Source: Euonymus europaeus (taxonomy: Eukaryota; Streptophyta; Magnoliopsida; Celastrales; Celastraceae). Taken from it: a stretch of 64,000 nucleotides of DNA. The notes beneath the pieces are model-generated. The model did not search any database, was not told the DNA's origin, and worked only from the letters and a program-made list of their open reading frames with translations. The position numbers and the translations under genes were made by a program. Below, in pieces: positions 11,000 to 23,328 of this stretch. Each line of letters opens with the position of its first letter. The stretch's first letter is position 1. Where the stretch lies: contig OY756968.1 in the NCBI GenBank assembly GCA_963580455.1, forward strand, positions 5,493,544 through 5,557,543, read 5' to 3'.

Positions 11000-12550
11000 T
11001 TGGGCAGTATATGTTTCATTCCGCACTTAATTAATGGTAGGCCAATTTAAATGTTTGATGTGATAAGGCCTCACTCACATGCAACCAAACTACATGATTA
11101 TAGTGAGTGAGTTTTGGTTACACGCCTCTGCTTCTTTTATGTCGTCAAAATCAATGGAATACAAATTAGTGCCCACATTTACAAACACATCACATGCAAA
11201 TGCACACTCACAATTACTCATTATTGGTTCTGAATGGGACTTTCACAACTTTAGAGACTTGTGACTAAACCATAGTTGCACCCCATTTGGTGTTTGGATG
11301 TATATATTGCTCTGAGTGTCAGTCTCACTCCTCGGCACAATAATGGCTTATATGGCCAAAATAGTTCACCAGCTAGCATCAAGGTGACTGTTGGTACCCC
11401 ACCCCAACAATATTGATTGTCTCTAATATTCCTAAGTTTTCATAAAATTAGATTCTTATGATTGATTAGCCACGTATATTTAATCCAGCTTCTGTACGTA
11501 GAAGATGCCAATTCCATGTCAAATGATATTGACGTGTCTTCTGTCTTTGTTCCTACACTTCCTGCTAAATAGTGAATGGAATTTTCATTGAAAGGCATCC
11601 TTCACATGCATCGTGTATTTTGAGGGTTATTTTTTTTATCGGTTTGTTTATTTGATATCTATGTTATATTTGGGCTCGAGACCCAAATAATTTTACAATA
11701 ATGCTAGGAATTTCAGTGATTTTCATCAAAAAGATATTTCAGTAGTGTGTGACATTTATCCATTAGATATCATGACATTATAGAAAGACCTGTATAATTT
11801 TATACTAATTCTAGGGATCTCAGTTATTTTCATCCCAAAAATATCTCAATAGCGTGTTACATTCATTCATTGGGTATCATGACATTATAGTAAATGACCC
11901 ATTGAAAATCACACTCAATAAATAAATTACAAATATTGCTGAAATAATTTTGAGATAAAAATTACTGAAATCTTTATCATTTTTGATAATTTTATATGCA
12001 CGATTAATTCTCACTTAATCGATGTTGGATATTTTTATTTTAATTAACAATTAGAAATAAATTTATTGTCTCAGAACAAAAAAGAGGCTGCTGGGTTTGT
12101 GCGGTACAGTACAGAGAGACAAGTGAAGAGCCAAAAAGCCTTCTCCGGAGAGGGCATCAAATCATCCACTAATTATAAACAACTGTGATTTTGACGCCAT
12201 ATATATGTCCCCCCCAAGGCCCCCAGTTGTCCGAACAGAATCACCAATACATTTTTTATTTTAATTGTTTAATGATATAATGATTTCTGTATAAATCCTA
12301 TTTCTCCTCTTTTAAAACCGAGCATTTTTCTTTCTAAGAAAAAAAAAGATTAGTAGATAACTCATTTGAATGGTCATTATCCTTTGCACATCCGATTCTA
12401 CTGAACCTACACTTATTACTTTTCGTTGACTTCATGCTTATATATACAATTGAACTGGTCCTTGGTCTATGACTATTTGGCAATTTGAAGTTGCCAATTT
12501 AGGCGATAATTATGTTGATACAATTTAAGCATATCAAAAAAAATTATTAA
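11000..12550. other. Noncoding part of duplication unit 1
   Basis: No gene is seen. 11080-11580 corresponds to about 16920-17470 in unit 2. Within 11700-11990 two similar stretches of about 110 bases follow each other (both containing ATATCATGACATTATA or a near match). An inverted end follows, with TTACTGAAAT opposite ATTTCAGTGA, so a small MITE-like insertion is likely. It has no counterpart in unit 2. 12250-12550 again matches 17610-17870. Confidence 0.5.
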
Positions 12551-12558
12551 GATAGTGG

Positions 12559-13044
12559 ATATCATAATTCTGGGCCCAGAGAACTCAACCAACAATCAAG
12601 CCCAATCGTCACTCACTCACAAAAGTCATGGCCCAGTTGTAACCAAGCCCATGACTATACTCTAAAACTTGACTACATGGTTAAAAAGGGTTTGCCTTTA
12701 TTAATGGGTCGAGGGCTCAGAAGTCCCCGATGTGGGACAACGGAGAGCATCCTAACACCCCTGCACATGTGAGGTGAACAGACTGACGCCCCAACACATG
12801 GAGTAGGATGCGTCCCACACCATATTGCAACCTGCCTCCGATACCATATCATAATTATGGGCCCAAAGAACTCAACCAACAACGAAGCGCAACCATCACC
12901 CACGCACAGAAGTCGTGGGCCAGCTGTAACCAAGCCCAAGTCTATGTCCCAAAATTTGGCTACATGGTTAAGAAGGGTTTGCCCTTATTAATGGGTCCGG
13001 GGCTCAGAGGTCCCCAGTGTGAGACAAAGGAGAGCATCCTAACA
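12559..13044 (-). mobile_element. TRIM (terminal-repeat retrotransposon in miniature)
   Basis: Two direct repeats of 199 bp (12559-12757 and 12846-13044) enclose only 88 bp. Read on the minus strand the repeats begin TGTTAGGATGC. The inner sequence begins with a GGTATCGGAGG-like primer site next to the LTR, close to the initiator tRNA-Met consensus, and ends with a short GCAGGGG polypurine tract. Flanks are AGTGG (12554-12558) and AGTGA (13045-13049), a 5-bp target duplication with one change. The paralogous block has the uninterrupted site ATAGTGACAAACTAAC near 17869-17884. The element has no coding capacity and would depend on proteins supplied in trans. Confidence 0.88.
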
Positions 13045-13049
13045 AGTGA

Positions 13050-15235
13050 CAAACTAACAAATCCACATAAATTAAGATCAAGATTCAATTTTAGGTTTGT
13101 AGTACGTAAACGTGGAATGATCTCAATAACCAAACAAGATAATTATTCATTATAACACTATTCACATTGTAAGTTTACAGTACAACCTAGTTATCACATG
13201 TCAAATTCTTAAAACTACTATATTCATATATTATGTGAAGATTAGGGTTCATCTCCCATTACGCCTATTACAAAAGTTTTGGATATTATAGTTGTTTACC
13301 TTTTCTCGTACGTTGTTCAATGAACTATAAATTTGGCATCCAAATAATAATAGAATAATAAAATTAGTAGGCACTTATACTAGAATTGCAGAAGATTGAC
13401 AATCGAAAATGTGTATATGTATCCTAGTATTGGAGAGTAAAATTATAATAAACTCGGAGAGATTTATGTGGTTCAACTTTGGGGCCTACGTCCATGATGC
13501 AGCAATAGTAGAGTCTCTCATTAATCAATTTCATGATACAATATGGTGATGGAAAGCAAGTGCCAACCCCCTCTCCTGCTGCCAACATTTTTCTTTTACA
13601 TTTACCTAGGGCAGTTTAAGTTGGTTGACAGTAGTTTAGGGTAGTTAAATGAAATTTAAATGACTATCTTTAGGAGAAGTTACTGCATGAAACAATTGCT
13701 TTTGTCAACTGTTGTTTGTAAAATTTCGATGTTGATAATGAGATATCTTTGGCTTTTTTCCTTCGACCATCTTACGTTTTGCCACTTTATCAGGCTTTCT
13801 ATAGTAACCTAGCTCTATCCAGGTGGACTTAAGTTTTGGGACTTATTTAATACTTGAGCTTTTTTTTTACTGGGCCAGAGGTATGGTCTTGTGGTATTCC
13901 TAGGTCTGCCACTGGGCCCATGCCATCAATTAACTTTTGCTCAAAATCTTCCCCGTCTTTTTTTTAAAATTTGTCTCCATCGGTAGGCCAATTCTACAAT
14001 CTCCAGTTCCACAGGTGATTTGTTATTATAAATTAGTTGCCGTAAAAAACAAAATATATTGTAAATTAGTTAATCCAAATTACTGTTGGATATATGATAT
14101 TCTTTATGAGGTGGAGACAAGCATGAAAGACATGAGGAACCAATTGGAAAGCGATGGCTCATCGATCATGATCTCAATTTCACAAATGGAAAGAAATGAG
14201 ACTTGTCTAATGCCTACACGTTTATCACCGGAAGCTTCTGTTGTCGATAAAACTCTTTTCACTTTTGTGAGTTTGATGAATGGCCATGGGCGTAGCCAAA
14301 TTGATCACACAATCCGCTTTGTCAGATGTCTTCAATTCCTCCCGAATAGGTAGGTGTTGGATATTTTGAATGGAATTATTACGTAGAAAAGTATTTGGTA
14401 TTTATTTTAATTTAATTTAATTTAAAATATCTTTTATTTAATTGGAGTCAGTAATCTCAAATTAGGTAATTCAATCTCACCCTCGTACAAACCGGTCAAC
14501 TATAAATATATTGTAACTAATAATATCCTTTTGTTTGTTTTCAAAAAACAAAATCTCATTATTTACTTTGATCGATCCCACATTTTGTGAAACGATTGTT
14601 TGACTTTTTTCTATACAAAAGATGGTTATTTCAGAGAAAACATACGCGTTGGAGAAGTAAGTTTCAAAGAAATACATGTGTAAGCCATGTTCTTCTAAGA
14701 GAGAGTTTAATATTTTCTCGGTTTTTTTTTATAGTAAAGGCTTAGCCTGAGGATATATTGATAAATAGGAGATCAAAAACAAAAAGAGCGTATGATAGGA
14801 TGACCTGTGCTAAACAAATTCAATAGAAAACTATGAGAAGATACAAGCTTCTCCAAAACGCAAACAACTCCCAAAAAAATTACATCCAAAGTACTATGTC
14901 ATTTGATCTATTAACTCCCTCCTTTGCTAGCCAATCAGCAACATCATTTTGCTCCCTTGGTATCTGATGAAAGATAACATCACGGAGTTGTGATTTTTTG
15001 TACACCTACCGACTATGTTATTGGAGGTGTCAGCGCACAATACATCAACAATAAATTACTTTAAGGTTAGGGTTTAGACCTCAACCAGATTAATTTTCAT
15101 AAGATTAATCTTTCTTCAATTTTGTTTTGTACTAGTTAATATTCAATTATCTACCTGAATATATGTTACTCACTCGTTTATTTTCTTGGACGGTAGATAT
15201 ATGTTTAATTATGTATCGGTGCTAGTGCTGGTGCT
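13050..15235. other. Noncoding part of duplication unit 1
   Basis: 13045-13090 and 13320-13370 match 17872-17910 and 18010-18060. 14090-14250 matches 18455-18660, including the phrase GATGAAAGACATG or its near equivalent. An open frame at 13937-14353 covers that last match, but the unit 2 copy has several indels there. No protein family is recognised, so a gene is not claimed. Confidence 0.4.
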
Positions 15236-15239
15236 GACA

Positions 15240-15760
15240 CCATGTACTCCTACAATCAGTGCCAACCCCACCCAGCCGGCCAACCCTATTATGGTGTACT
15301 TTTCCTGTCCAAAGAATCCTCGCGAGTAACCATTCTCCACATCCCAATTTGCGCGTTGGTGCCGACGCCACTACCGTTTGTCAGAAAGGAAAGAAAGAAG
15401 AAGCGCTTTGATCGTACAGTAACGCGTTCACTTTGCAATCGGCCATTCACACCAAATTGCGATCACCGACAAAAGGTTGCGTGTGACTCTTTTATCACTA
15501 CAAATCCAGTTTACATATATCTATTGGATTCTAAATCATCATTATTATTTTATATCTCAGTAGTGTCGGCTTCCCATTCTTTCGATCTCTTCATGAAAAT
15601 AAATAAAATTCCATTTGTATGTTTTAATCAATTTAATTGGAGAATTGCAATGGTTGAAGATCCAAAATTTCTTGTCCACCAATGAAAGTCCACCATCTCG
15701 CTTATGGGGAATGGGTGAGTGCTGAGTGGTAGGTACCCTTTGAACCCGGGAATGATTAAT
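15240..15760. repeat. Right part of duplication unit 1, matching 20150-20640
   Basis: From CACATCCCAATTTGC onwards this stretch is repeated at 20170-20600, including TAGTGTCGGCTTCCCATTC and the following 130 bases. In the second copy (ATT)n expansions interrupt it. An open frame here (15242-15685) is not conserved in the second copy. The phrase CCCTTTGAACC plus GGGAATGATTAA near 15737-15760 recurs at 21628-21652. Confidence 0.65.
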
Positions 15761-15944
15761 CGCTTAACTAATAAAATTGTATTGAAATATATATTTTGTT
15801 GATGTGATTGTATTGATATTGAGAAATATGTTTTGTTGATGTGAATAAATATGTGGATTCATTTTTTCTGTAATAGAAGTGAAATACAAAATAAAGTTAA
15901 TGAGTCATTAATTGCTGGCACTAGTGTGGATGCCCTTAGTTACC

Positions 15945-16265
15945 TAGTTAACACCAACGAAATCATTGAAATCGTCACCGTTTAGTTATCACTACATATG
16001 GCCTCTCAAGTCTCATTGGCCCAAAGTTGAGGCAAATCAAAGCCCTAATTGGTTCCGACCCGAAGACTCTACATATAACCCTCCCCAAGACCACCGACAT
16101 CAAGATCACGGCTTCCTATACCCTAGTCCCCATAAATGCCCAGAGTCGAAAACCCACCAAAGAAACCTAATGAAAATCAAGATGAAAGCTGTGAGGACGT
16201 ATGATACACGAAAAAGAAGGGATCAGTCCCTGCACATTTTATCCTCGAAAGAGTTGCGATATTAA
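15945..16265 (-). pseudogene. Broken duplicate of APRL exon 1
   Basis: Minus-strand sequence from about 16265 to 15945 aligns with APRL exon 1 and its 5' UTR (10221-10000), sharing for example CCATAAATGCCCA and GAAAACCCACCAAAGAAAC on the plus strand. The copy has substitutions and indels that break the frame. Exons 2-4 have no counterpart, so the duplication breakpoint lay close to the exon 1 donor. It cannot encode an APRL protein. Confidence 0.75.
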
Positions 16266-18240
16266 AATTCTCTAAAAAGATCAGTAGACGAGGAGGGCGA
16301 CGGAGGGACGGGAACGAGCACAGGGAGGGTGCTTTGGGTGGTCTTACGGCGGTCAGAGTTGGTTGTGCGGCGTTCTCAAGTTCTCGTTTGGTGGAACTAT
16401 GACATGACTAAATAAGACGGACTTTGGTGATGTGAGAGCTCTGATGCAAACTACATGATTAGTTAGTTAGTTATGAGGAGACAAAAAGAAAAAAAAAAGT
16501 TAGTTTTGCTTGCACGCCTCTGCTCCTCAAATGCAAGGGTGAAAATAAAAATGGCTTCGGGTTTAACAACATATTATCAACGACGGTGGCGACTCCTTGC
16601 AACTCCGTTTGAGCGTGTGTTGAACGGAATCCCAAACGAACCCATTAATGTGTTAAGAAAATATTTAGATGTTTATAATCTAATCCAAATTGAATTTTGT
16701 GAGTATTTAATTGAATAAATTCAGATTGATTTAAATTCTGACAAGTAAATCGGATAATAACTCAATCTAAATTAAGATCTGAACAAATAAATCGGACAAA
16801 AATAATTTGTATGGACCCAAATTTTGAACATATAATTAATTTAATTTCAAACCTAATTTAACCCCGAATTAGATATATATGGTCATCTAAAGATTCTAAA
16901 CTGAAGAAAGTTTTGTCGGTCATATGTCATCACAATCAAAGAGGAATACAATTTAGTGCTCCCATTTACAAACACGTCACATGCAATGCGGGAGCTTGCA
17001 CACTACAGTGCTTGCGTGGCAACGTGCCATAGTTGCATAATTAATCATTATTGGTTAGGGATGGGATTTTCAAGACTTAGGTTTAATGCACTGACAAGAG
17101 AATTTGTAATTCAATGATAGTTGCACCCCAATTGGTGTATGGATATTATAGATTAGTATATTATCCCAAGTGTCAGTCTTACTCGTCGGCTCAATAATGG
17201 CTTATATTCTGGGTGTTAGATTAGTTCACTAGCTAGCATCAAGGTGTTGGTACACTACCCCACCTTGTTATTATCAACAATATTATTGATTGGCATTGAT
17301 CGTGAAAACTCCACCCAGAGAACAGTGTTTATCATTGTCTCTAATTATATTCCTAATTTTTCATAAAATTTGATTCTTATTAGTTTAGCAATGTATATTT
17401 AATCCAGCTTATTTAGAAGATGCCAATTCCATGTAAAATGATATTGATGTGTTTTCTGTCTTTATCACTACACTTGCAGACAAAGAAGAAGACAAATAGA
17501 GAAGGGAATTTCCTTGGAAGTCATTCTTCACATCATATGTTTTGAGGTTTATTTTTTTAGCATTATGTAATAATTTGGAATGTAACATAAATGTCATAGC
17601 ATAAATGTTATCCTATCATTTCTGTATAAATCCTATGATCTCCTCTTTTAAAAAGGATTCATTTGTATGGTCAATTTCTATCCTTTGCACTACCAATTAA
17701 TTGTAGTTAACCTACACTTACTTTTTGTTGACTTAATGCTTTATATATGTATATATAATTGAACAACTGCTCCTTGGTCTATGACTATTTGGCAAGTTGG
17801 TGTTGCCAGTTTAGGCGATAATTATGTTGATACAATTCAAACACATCAAAAAAGTTTTATTAAGATAGTGACAAACTAACAAACCCACAGAAATTAAGAT
17901 CAAGATCCAATTTTTGGGCTGTCGTAATCTTAATAAGACTATTACCAGACTTGGTTTTGGTAAGGCATGTAATCTTTTTGTATGAGAGTTATTTATCTTT
18001 AACGAAGTGCAAATGGGGCATCCACATAATAATAGAATAATAAATTTAAACAACACACATTAGAATAGTTGGGGGAAAAATAAAAACAATGAAATTCCAG
18101 CAGGGTAAAACTAATGCCCCAGAATTGCAGATTTTGTAGGTACATGCAAAACGAATTTCATTTGGGTCTGGAATCTGGTGGTACTGCTCACAATCAGGCC
18201 AATGCCATCAATTAAATAATTATAATTCACCTGTTTGTTT

Positions 18241-18435
18241 CAGAGTATACTCTATCACCCATATTCTCAGACACTCTCAGCTTTTACGCTTTACGAGAGT
18301 GTATACTCTATAAAACATACTCTGATGAGATCTGATGGTACTGCTCACAATCAGAGTATACGCTGTCACCTATACTCTCATACACTCTCAATTTTTACGC
18401 TTTATGAGAACATATACTCTATAAAACATACTCTG
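18241..18435. mobile_element. Two tandem 84-bp hAT-like MITE units
   Basis: Units 18241-18324 and 18352-18435 both begin CAGAGTATAC and end ACATACTCTG, giving inverted ends CAGAGTAT and ATACTCTG, and both contain inner TATACTCTATAAAACA. The 27 bases between them repeat the host phrase GGTACTGCTCACAATCAG that also precedes unit 1 at 18180-18197, so the host flank and the element were duplicated together. The matching place in duplication unit 1 (near 13925) lacks the element. No clear 8-bp target duplication was identified. Confidence 0.6.
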
Positions 18436-20326
18436 ATCCAAACAGAGTAATTCATTATGAGGTCTAGACAAGGATGAAAGACATGTGAAACCATTTTTTT
18501 TCTTTTTTTCTTTTCTGTATGGAACATGTGAAACCAATTGGAATGCGATGCCTCATGACCGCAATTTGACAAATGAGACTTTTCCTACTGAATAAAGAAT
18601 GCGTACACAGTTTATATCAAAATCACTGTTGACTTGGAGCTTTTATTGTTAATAAAATTCGTAATGAAAACTATTTGACTTGGAGAACGTGCGATCCACA
18701 ATCCGTTAAGTTCAAGTGAATGGAGACGCGGATGGAATTAACAAGTCTTTGGAAAAAAGCTTTCTATATTAACTGCAGGTAAGCGTTGATTGGATATGGA
18801 TATTAAAAGGGGTTTTGAGATCGATCGCAGGATTGCCAACCTATTCGGGAGGTATTGATTCTTTGATGTGTTTGTTTAACTAAATAAGTGTGAACATAAT
18901 CATATCTAAGCATCTTAACCTAACGGTCATTAACTTGGATCATCAGTAGTAAGATTAATGTTTTAGATCTTCAAATATGAATCTCGTTTTATTTCAATAT
19001 GAAGTACTGAATGTTAAGTGAGTTTTAAATATTTATTTATATTTTATAATCAACTATTATTTCACATGTCGCATATATTTAAAGATAAAATAATTGTCAT
19101 ATTTTGAGAATTTGTGGCATTACTCCAGACTCGAGTAGTAACTCTCTCTATCTATCTCTTTGTTTCGATCGACTAGGGACAAGTGGTGAATTCATTAGAG
19201 TACTTCATAAGTTTTTTTATTTTTGAAAATCATGATTATGTTTTGATCGGGATTACGAGTCCAACGATAATTATATCCCAAACTAAAATTCGATTGAATA
19301 TCAAAACGACATGAAAAACTTTGGACGGTTGAACATAAATTTGTAATATTGAGTGTTTCTTTGGACCTAAATTTTGATTTATATTTGCATTAAAACAAAT
19401 ATCATTGAACTCATAATTTCTACAATTATATATATATATATTTAAAAATACTTTAATAAAATTACACCAGAATTCTTGTAATATATTTACAGCCAACCTC
19501 AAACTTCCCGCAATTAGGGCAAATGCAGTGGTAAGAAGTTAATGAAGAAGAGATTAATGTATGAAAATGTATATTTTTGGTGATGTGACTTATTGGAAGA
19601 AGTGTTTTACCGATGTCATTAAGAATGTGCCTTTATTTTTGGGTAATAGAAGTCAGACCCAATATTAGGTATAGTGAGAAAATAATAAAGAAATCAAAGG
19701 TTAGTAACTTGACTTTTGAAAAATAGAAAAATTATACTGATAGACGTAATTGTATTGAGAGACTTATTTTACTGATGTGAATAGTATGTGAAACCATTTT
19801 TCATATAATAAAAGTGAGATTCAATTAGGAAGTGAATGACGACATTTGTTAGGAGATAAAACGCAGACGGAATAGAAATCAATGCAGGAAATCGAAAACA
19901 AGAGAAATTTACGAGATTCGGCCAATTGTGTCTACGTCCTCAGAGTTGCAGAAAGTTCCACTAATTTTTAGAGAGTCATAATACAATATGCGGCTACGAT
20001 TTACAATCTTTTAACCACCCTCACGCACCATCAAAAGTGGGCAAAAAAACATAATAATAAAGCTCAAAAATAAAACAGACTCCATACTAAAATTAGAACA
20101 GACATTAGCATTTGTATGTCGTATTGGAGTTGCTATTACTCTCTATCCCCGACGATGGCTTCCTGTCTTCACATCCCAATTTGCATGTTAGTGCCACGCT
20201 ACTAAAAGACAAAATTAAAATAAAAACAAAGAAGAAGAAGCACTTTGATCCTCTGTAACGCGTTCACTTCAACGTCGGCCATGCACGGCCTGCGATCACC
20301 GACGAAAGGAAACGTGCCTCAGTTAT

Positions 20327-20430
20327 TTATTATTATTATTATTATTATTATTTTCGATTTACTCTTTTATCACTACCAATCCAGTTCACATCTATCTATT
20401 AGATTATAAATTATTATTATTATTATTATT
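20327..20430. repeat. Two (TTA)n microsatellites
   Basis: TTA or ATT repeats occur at about 20327-20353 and 20409-20430, within the copy of 15480-15550 in duplication unit 2. They explain much of the length difference between the copies. Confidence 0.85.
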
Positions 20431-21699
20431 TTATATATTTGTACTCTGTAGTGTCGGCTTCCCATTCTTTCGATATCTTCGTGAAAATAAAGAAAAATCC
20501 ATTTAGTTTTTTTTTATATAAAATAATTGGAAAGTTGCGATGGTTGACGATCCAACATTTCTCCTTTACCAATCAAAGTCCACCTTATCACTCGTAGGTC
20601 AGCGTCAGCATCGTAAAATTGTGAATTACTAAACTACCCTTGAAGCTTATCTTCTTGAGAGGTGCCATCAAAGGAAGTAGGCTTCATTTGTTAGGGCAAT
20701 TGCAATTGTATAATTTTAGGAAGAATGGATAATCTATGAGAATATATATATTTTTATTGATATGGAGGTATGTTTGGTAGAGTAGGTAAGAGTTTATAAG
20801 TTCATTTTCTCCGTTCAGGAACTTATACGCTCGATCCATTCATGTAAACACACACAAAAAAATTTACTCAATTTCTCATATTGCCGCTATCTCTATCACA
20901 AATTTGTCCTCAAGTATATCAAAATATGTGTTATATTTCGAAAAAAATTATATATTCGAACTCAATGCGTAACTCTTTTCAACAAGATCCATATTGAATA
21001 GCTTTTATTTTACTATTATTTTACATATTTCTAGTAGTAAATTGATAATTTATACGCTATCATAAACTTACATTTTATTGAGAGACGTGTTTTGATAATA
21101 TAGATGAATGTGGCTTAATTTTTTATAAAAGATATGGGAAATAATATTAATTTTTGTGTAATTTTCTTGGGAATTGATGGAGGAATGAAATATTAGATGT
21201 TTTATTAATATGTAAGAGGGGAAAAAGTATAGAAATTTGTGTTTTACTGATGTGACTGTATTAAGAAAATATTTTGATGATGTATATGAATACTTTACTG
21301 ATGTGACTGTATTAAAAAATATATTTTAATAATATTAATGAATATTTGATTTAACTTTGCGTATAATAAAGGTGTCACCAACTTGGAGGAATGAGAAAAA
21401 TCCCCATAACAATTGCCCATATCTGATTCAGTTTCTGATCAGTGACCCAATTCATCCTCTCTCGTCCATATCTGCCAATAAGGACGTAGGTCCACCATAT
21501 CCATACGGCAGTCGCACATTGTATTCTCTCTCTTTAATGCTTTGCATTTTGGGACCTTTTTATTTATTGTGATCTCTGCTTTCATATTCAAGAAAGGGGA
21601 AAAATATTGGGTGAGTACGGAGTAGTGCCCTTTGAACCAGGGAATGATTAACATCAGTAATTACTATTTGAAAATCTGTCTTGCGTGACAATAATTATA

Positions 21700-22112
21700 T
21701 ACTGGGTCCGTTTGGTAGACAATTTGAATTTTAGCATATAATTTGGCTTATATGCTGGTAGCGTATATGCTGTTTAAGATGCTGACATATATGTTGTTTC
21801 AAATGTTGTGACTATTTGGTTCAATTTTTCTGATAACATAAATGTTATTCCAAATGCTGTGGCAAATTATATACAGGGGTATTAGCACAAAAAACAATGA
21901 GATTAATATATTTATAAAATAATTTATAAATTTTTTATACTAACATTTTAATAAAAATAATGTGCATGGTTGTTGAGTTTTTCAAGTTAAGGATATAAAT
22001 AAAGGTAAAATGAGAAAAAAAAATAACTTTCATTAATTGAAATGAGCATGCATTTTGAGACATCTCAAAAAGGAATAAAGGACAATTAAAATGAGACGGA
22101 AGGAGTATTTAA
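21700..22112. mobile_element. MITE-like remnants
   Basis: GGGTCCGTTTGGTAGA at about 21704 followed by repeated CATATATGCTG-like phrases is the kind of end seen on hAT-like nonautonomous elements, such as the one at 58741. Its right end is not clear. 21985-22112 ends in GAGACGGAAGGAGTA, a common plant MITE end, and the whole 120-base stretch is repeated at 23208-23328. Both are incomplete. Confidence 0.4.
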
Positions 22113-22394
22113 CTTCAAAACTCTGAATGAGAGATACAATCACTGTTTCAAACCCTAAACATCCTTTTGGATACTTTCGAGGTTTAAGATTTGAGCGTCG
22201 GAACTTCATCGACCACCGGTTGACCTCCCGTTCTGGTGTGTTTGTTGTGCAGAGCTTTCAATAGGATTTTGGCAAGGGCCTGTCAATTTCAAAGTAGTTG
22301 TATATATTTTAACCCAACACACTCTACATAGCTTTATCAGTTAAACTTGAATTTCTAATAAGAAAAATTAATTCTCCACTAAGTTAGCCACCCA

Positions 22395-22555
22395 ATTAAT
22401 TACCTCAATTCCTTCGATGCCGTCTACAATGGAAAGTTGGTCTACACTGATACCAAATCTGATGGGTCCATTGGGGCAGACATCTACATGGAATTAAGGA
22501 AAGTCAAGCATATTGTACACATTTTAGTTGCGCAAAAAGTGGCGAGTGTTTAGCA
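22395..22555 (+). pseudogene. Short unidentified coding-like remnant
   Basis: From about 22400 one frame reads through about 50 codons with protein-like composition (it contains YLNSFDAVYNG and GKLVYTDTKSDG) and ends in TAG near 22552. No start codon, no flanking exons and no family are recognised. It could be an exon relic of a lost gene or a chance open frame. Confidence 0.25.
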
Positions 22556-23207
22556 ATTTCAGTGTTATTAGTGAATCACTGACTATTTTTCCTTATTTTT
22601 TATTCAGAGAATTAGGGACGGGGAAATTCAAATCGACTCTATATGAGAAGGGTCGATTCTTATATTCATTGTGATTACTGCTCAATCTTAAACTAACTTG
22701 CTGACTATTTTACCTTATTGAATGAGGGTTAAAGCCCCCATTTTTCCCTTTTTTTGTAAAAGATCAACTTCTATAAATAATTATACTTTAACCTAAGAGT
22801 CAAAGCATTCAACTGAAGTGTCTCAAAAATTATAATTAAATTATTCCATATGAAATTAATGCAAAAAAGAAAAAGAAAAGAGTGCACTGTCCCAAAATTC
22901 CTAAACATTTGCCCCTCACCTCTAAATGCCTGATTCCACCGCTAAACAACACAATTCATTTTCTAAATTTCCTTGAATTTAAAACATATGATCTCATTAA
23001 CAAAAACATAGAGTCATTCTGAGTTGGGATTTCAATACTGTCTCTTCCTCACTCTCTTTTAGGCTATACTTGACAATGAGAGTAGCAATTTTGAAATGTT
23101 TTTAAAGTAACGATTATGATCGATTTCAGGGTATTTTTAAAACATCCTGATTTGACACCCCCTCAGTTTCGGTCAAATTAACATTATCTCAAAACCAGTA
23201 TTTTTAA

Positions 23208-23328
23208 AATATAAATAAGGGTAAAATGAGAAAAAATGAAAAAATAGTTTTCATTAATTGAAATGGACATGTATTTTGGGACATTCTAAAAAAAATAAAG
23301 GACAATTAAAATGGGACAGAGAGAGTAG
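23208..23328. repeat. Second copy of the 21985-22112 repeat (MITE end)
   Basis: Shares the phrases GGTAAAATGAGAAAAA, TTTTCATTAATTGAAATG and GGACAATTAAAATGGGACA with the first copy and ends AGAGAGAGTAG, a degenerate Stowaway-like GGACGGAGGGAGTA end. The left end of the element is not identifiable. Confidence 0.5.

Larger units (their letters stand above)
9995..15760. repeat. Tandem duplication, unit 1 (about 5.8 kb)
   Basis: Collinear similarity to 15945-21660 begins at the APRL exon 1 donor and can be followed through exon 1, the promoter, 11080-11580, 12230-12557, 13045-13090, 13320-13370, 14090-14250 and 15300-15760. Long stretches agree at roughly 75-85 percent by eye. Unit 1 alone holds the tRNA-Met gene, the TRIM element and an insertion of about 600 bases near 11640-12240. 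Confidence 0.8.
15945..21660. repeat. Tandem duplication, unit 2 (about 5.7 kb)
   Basis: Second, more rearranged copy of the 9995-15760 block, in the same orientation and order. It lacks the tRNA-Met gene, the TRIM element and the 11640-12240 insertion, and has gained the paired MITE at 18241-18435, (ATT)n expansions and other AT-rich insertions. Roughly 16400-16900, 18700-20150 and 20650-21600 contain sequence that I could not match to unit 1. Confidence 0.78.

Noticed and set aside
12673..13155. Open frames on both strands (12673-12939 and 12808-13155)
   Set aside because: They lie in the LTRs and interior of the TRIM element, which does not code for protein.
13937..14353. 138-codon open frame
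   Set aside because: No family similarity, and the unit 2 counterpart near 18450-18680 has indels and stops.
15242..15685. 147-codon open frame in duplication unit 1
   Set aside because: The duplicate at 20150-20600 is conserved at DNA level but frame-broken by several indels and (ATT)n, so there is no sign of protein constraint.
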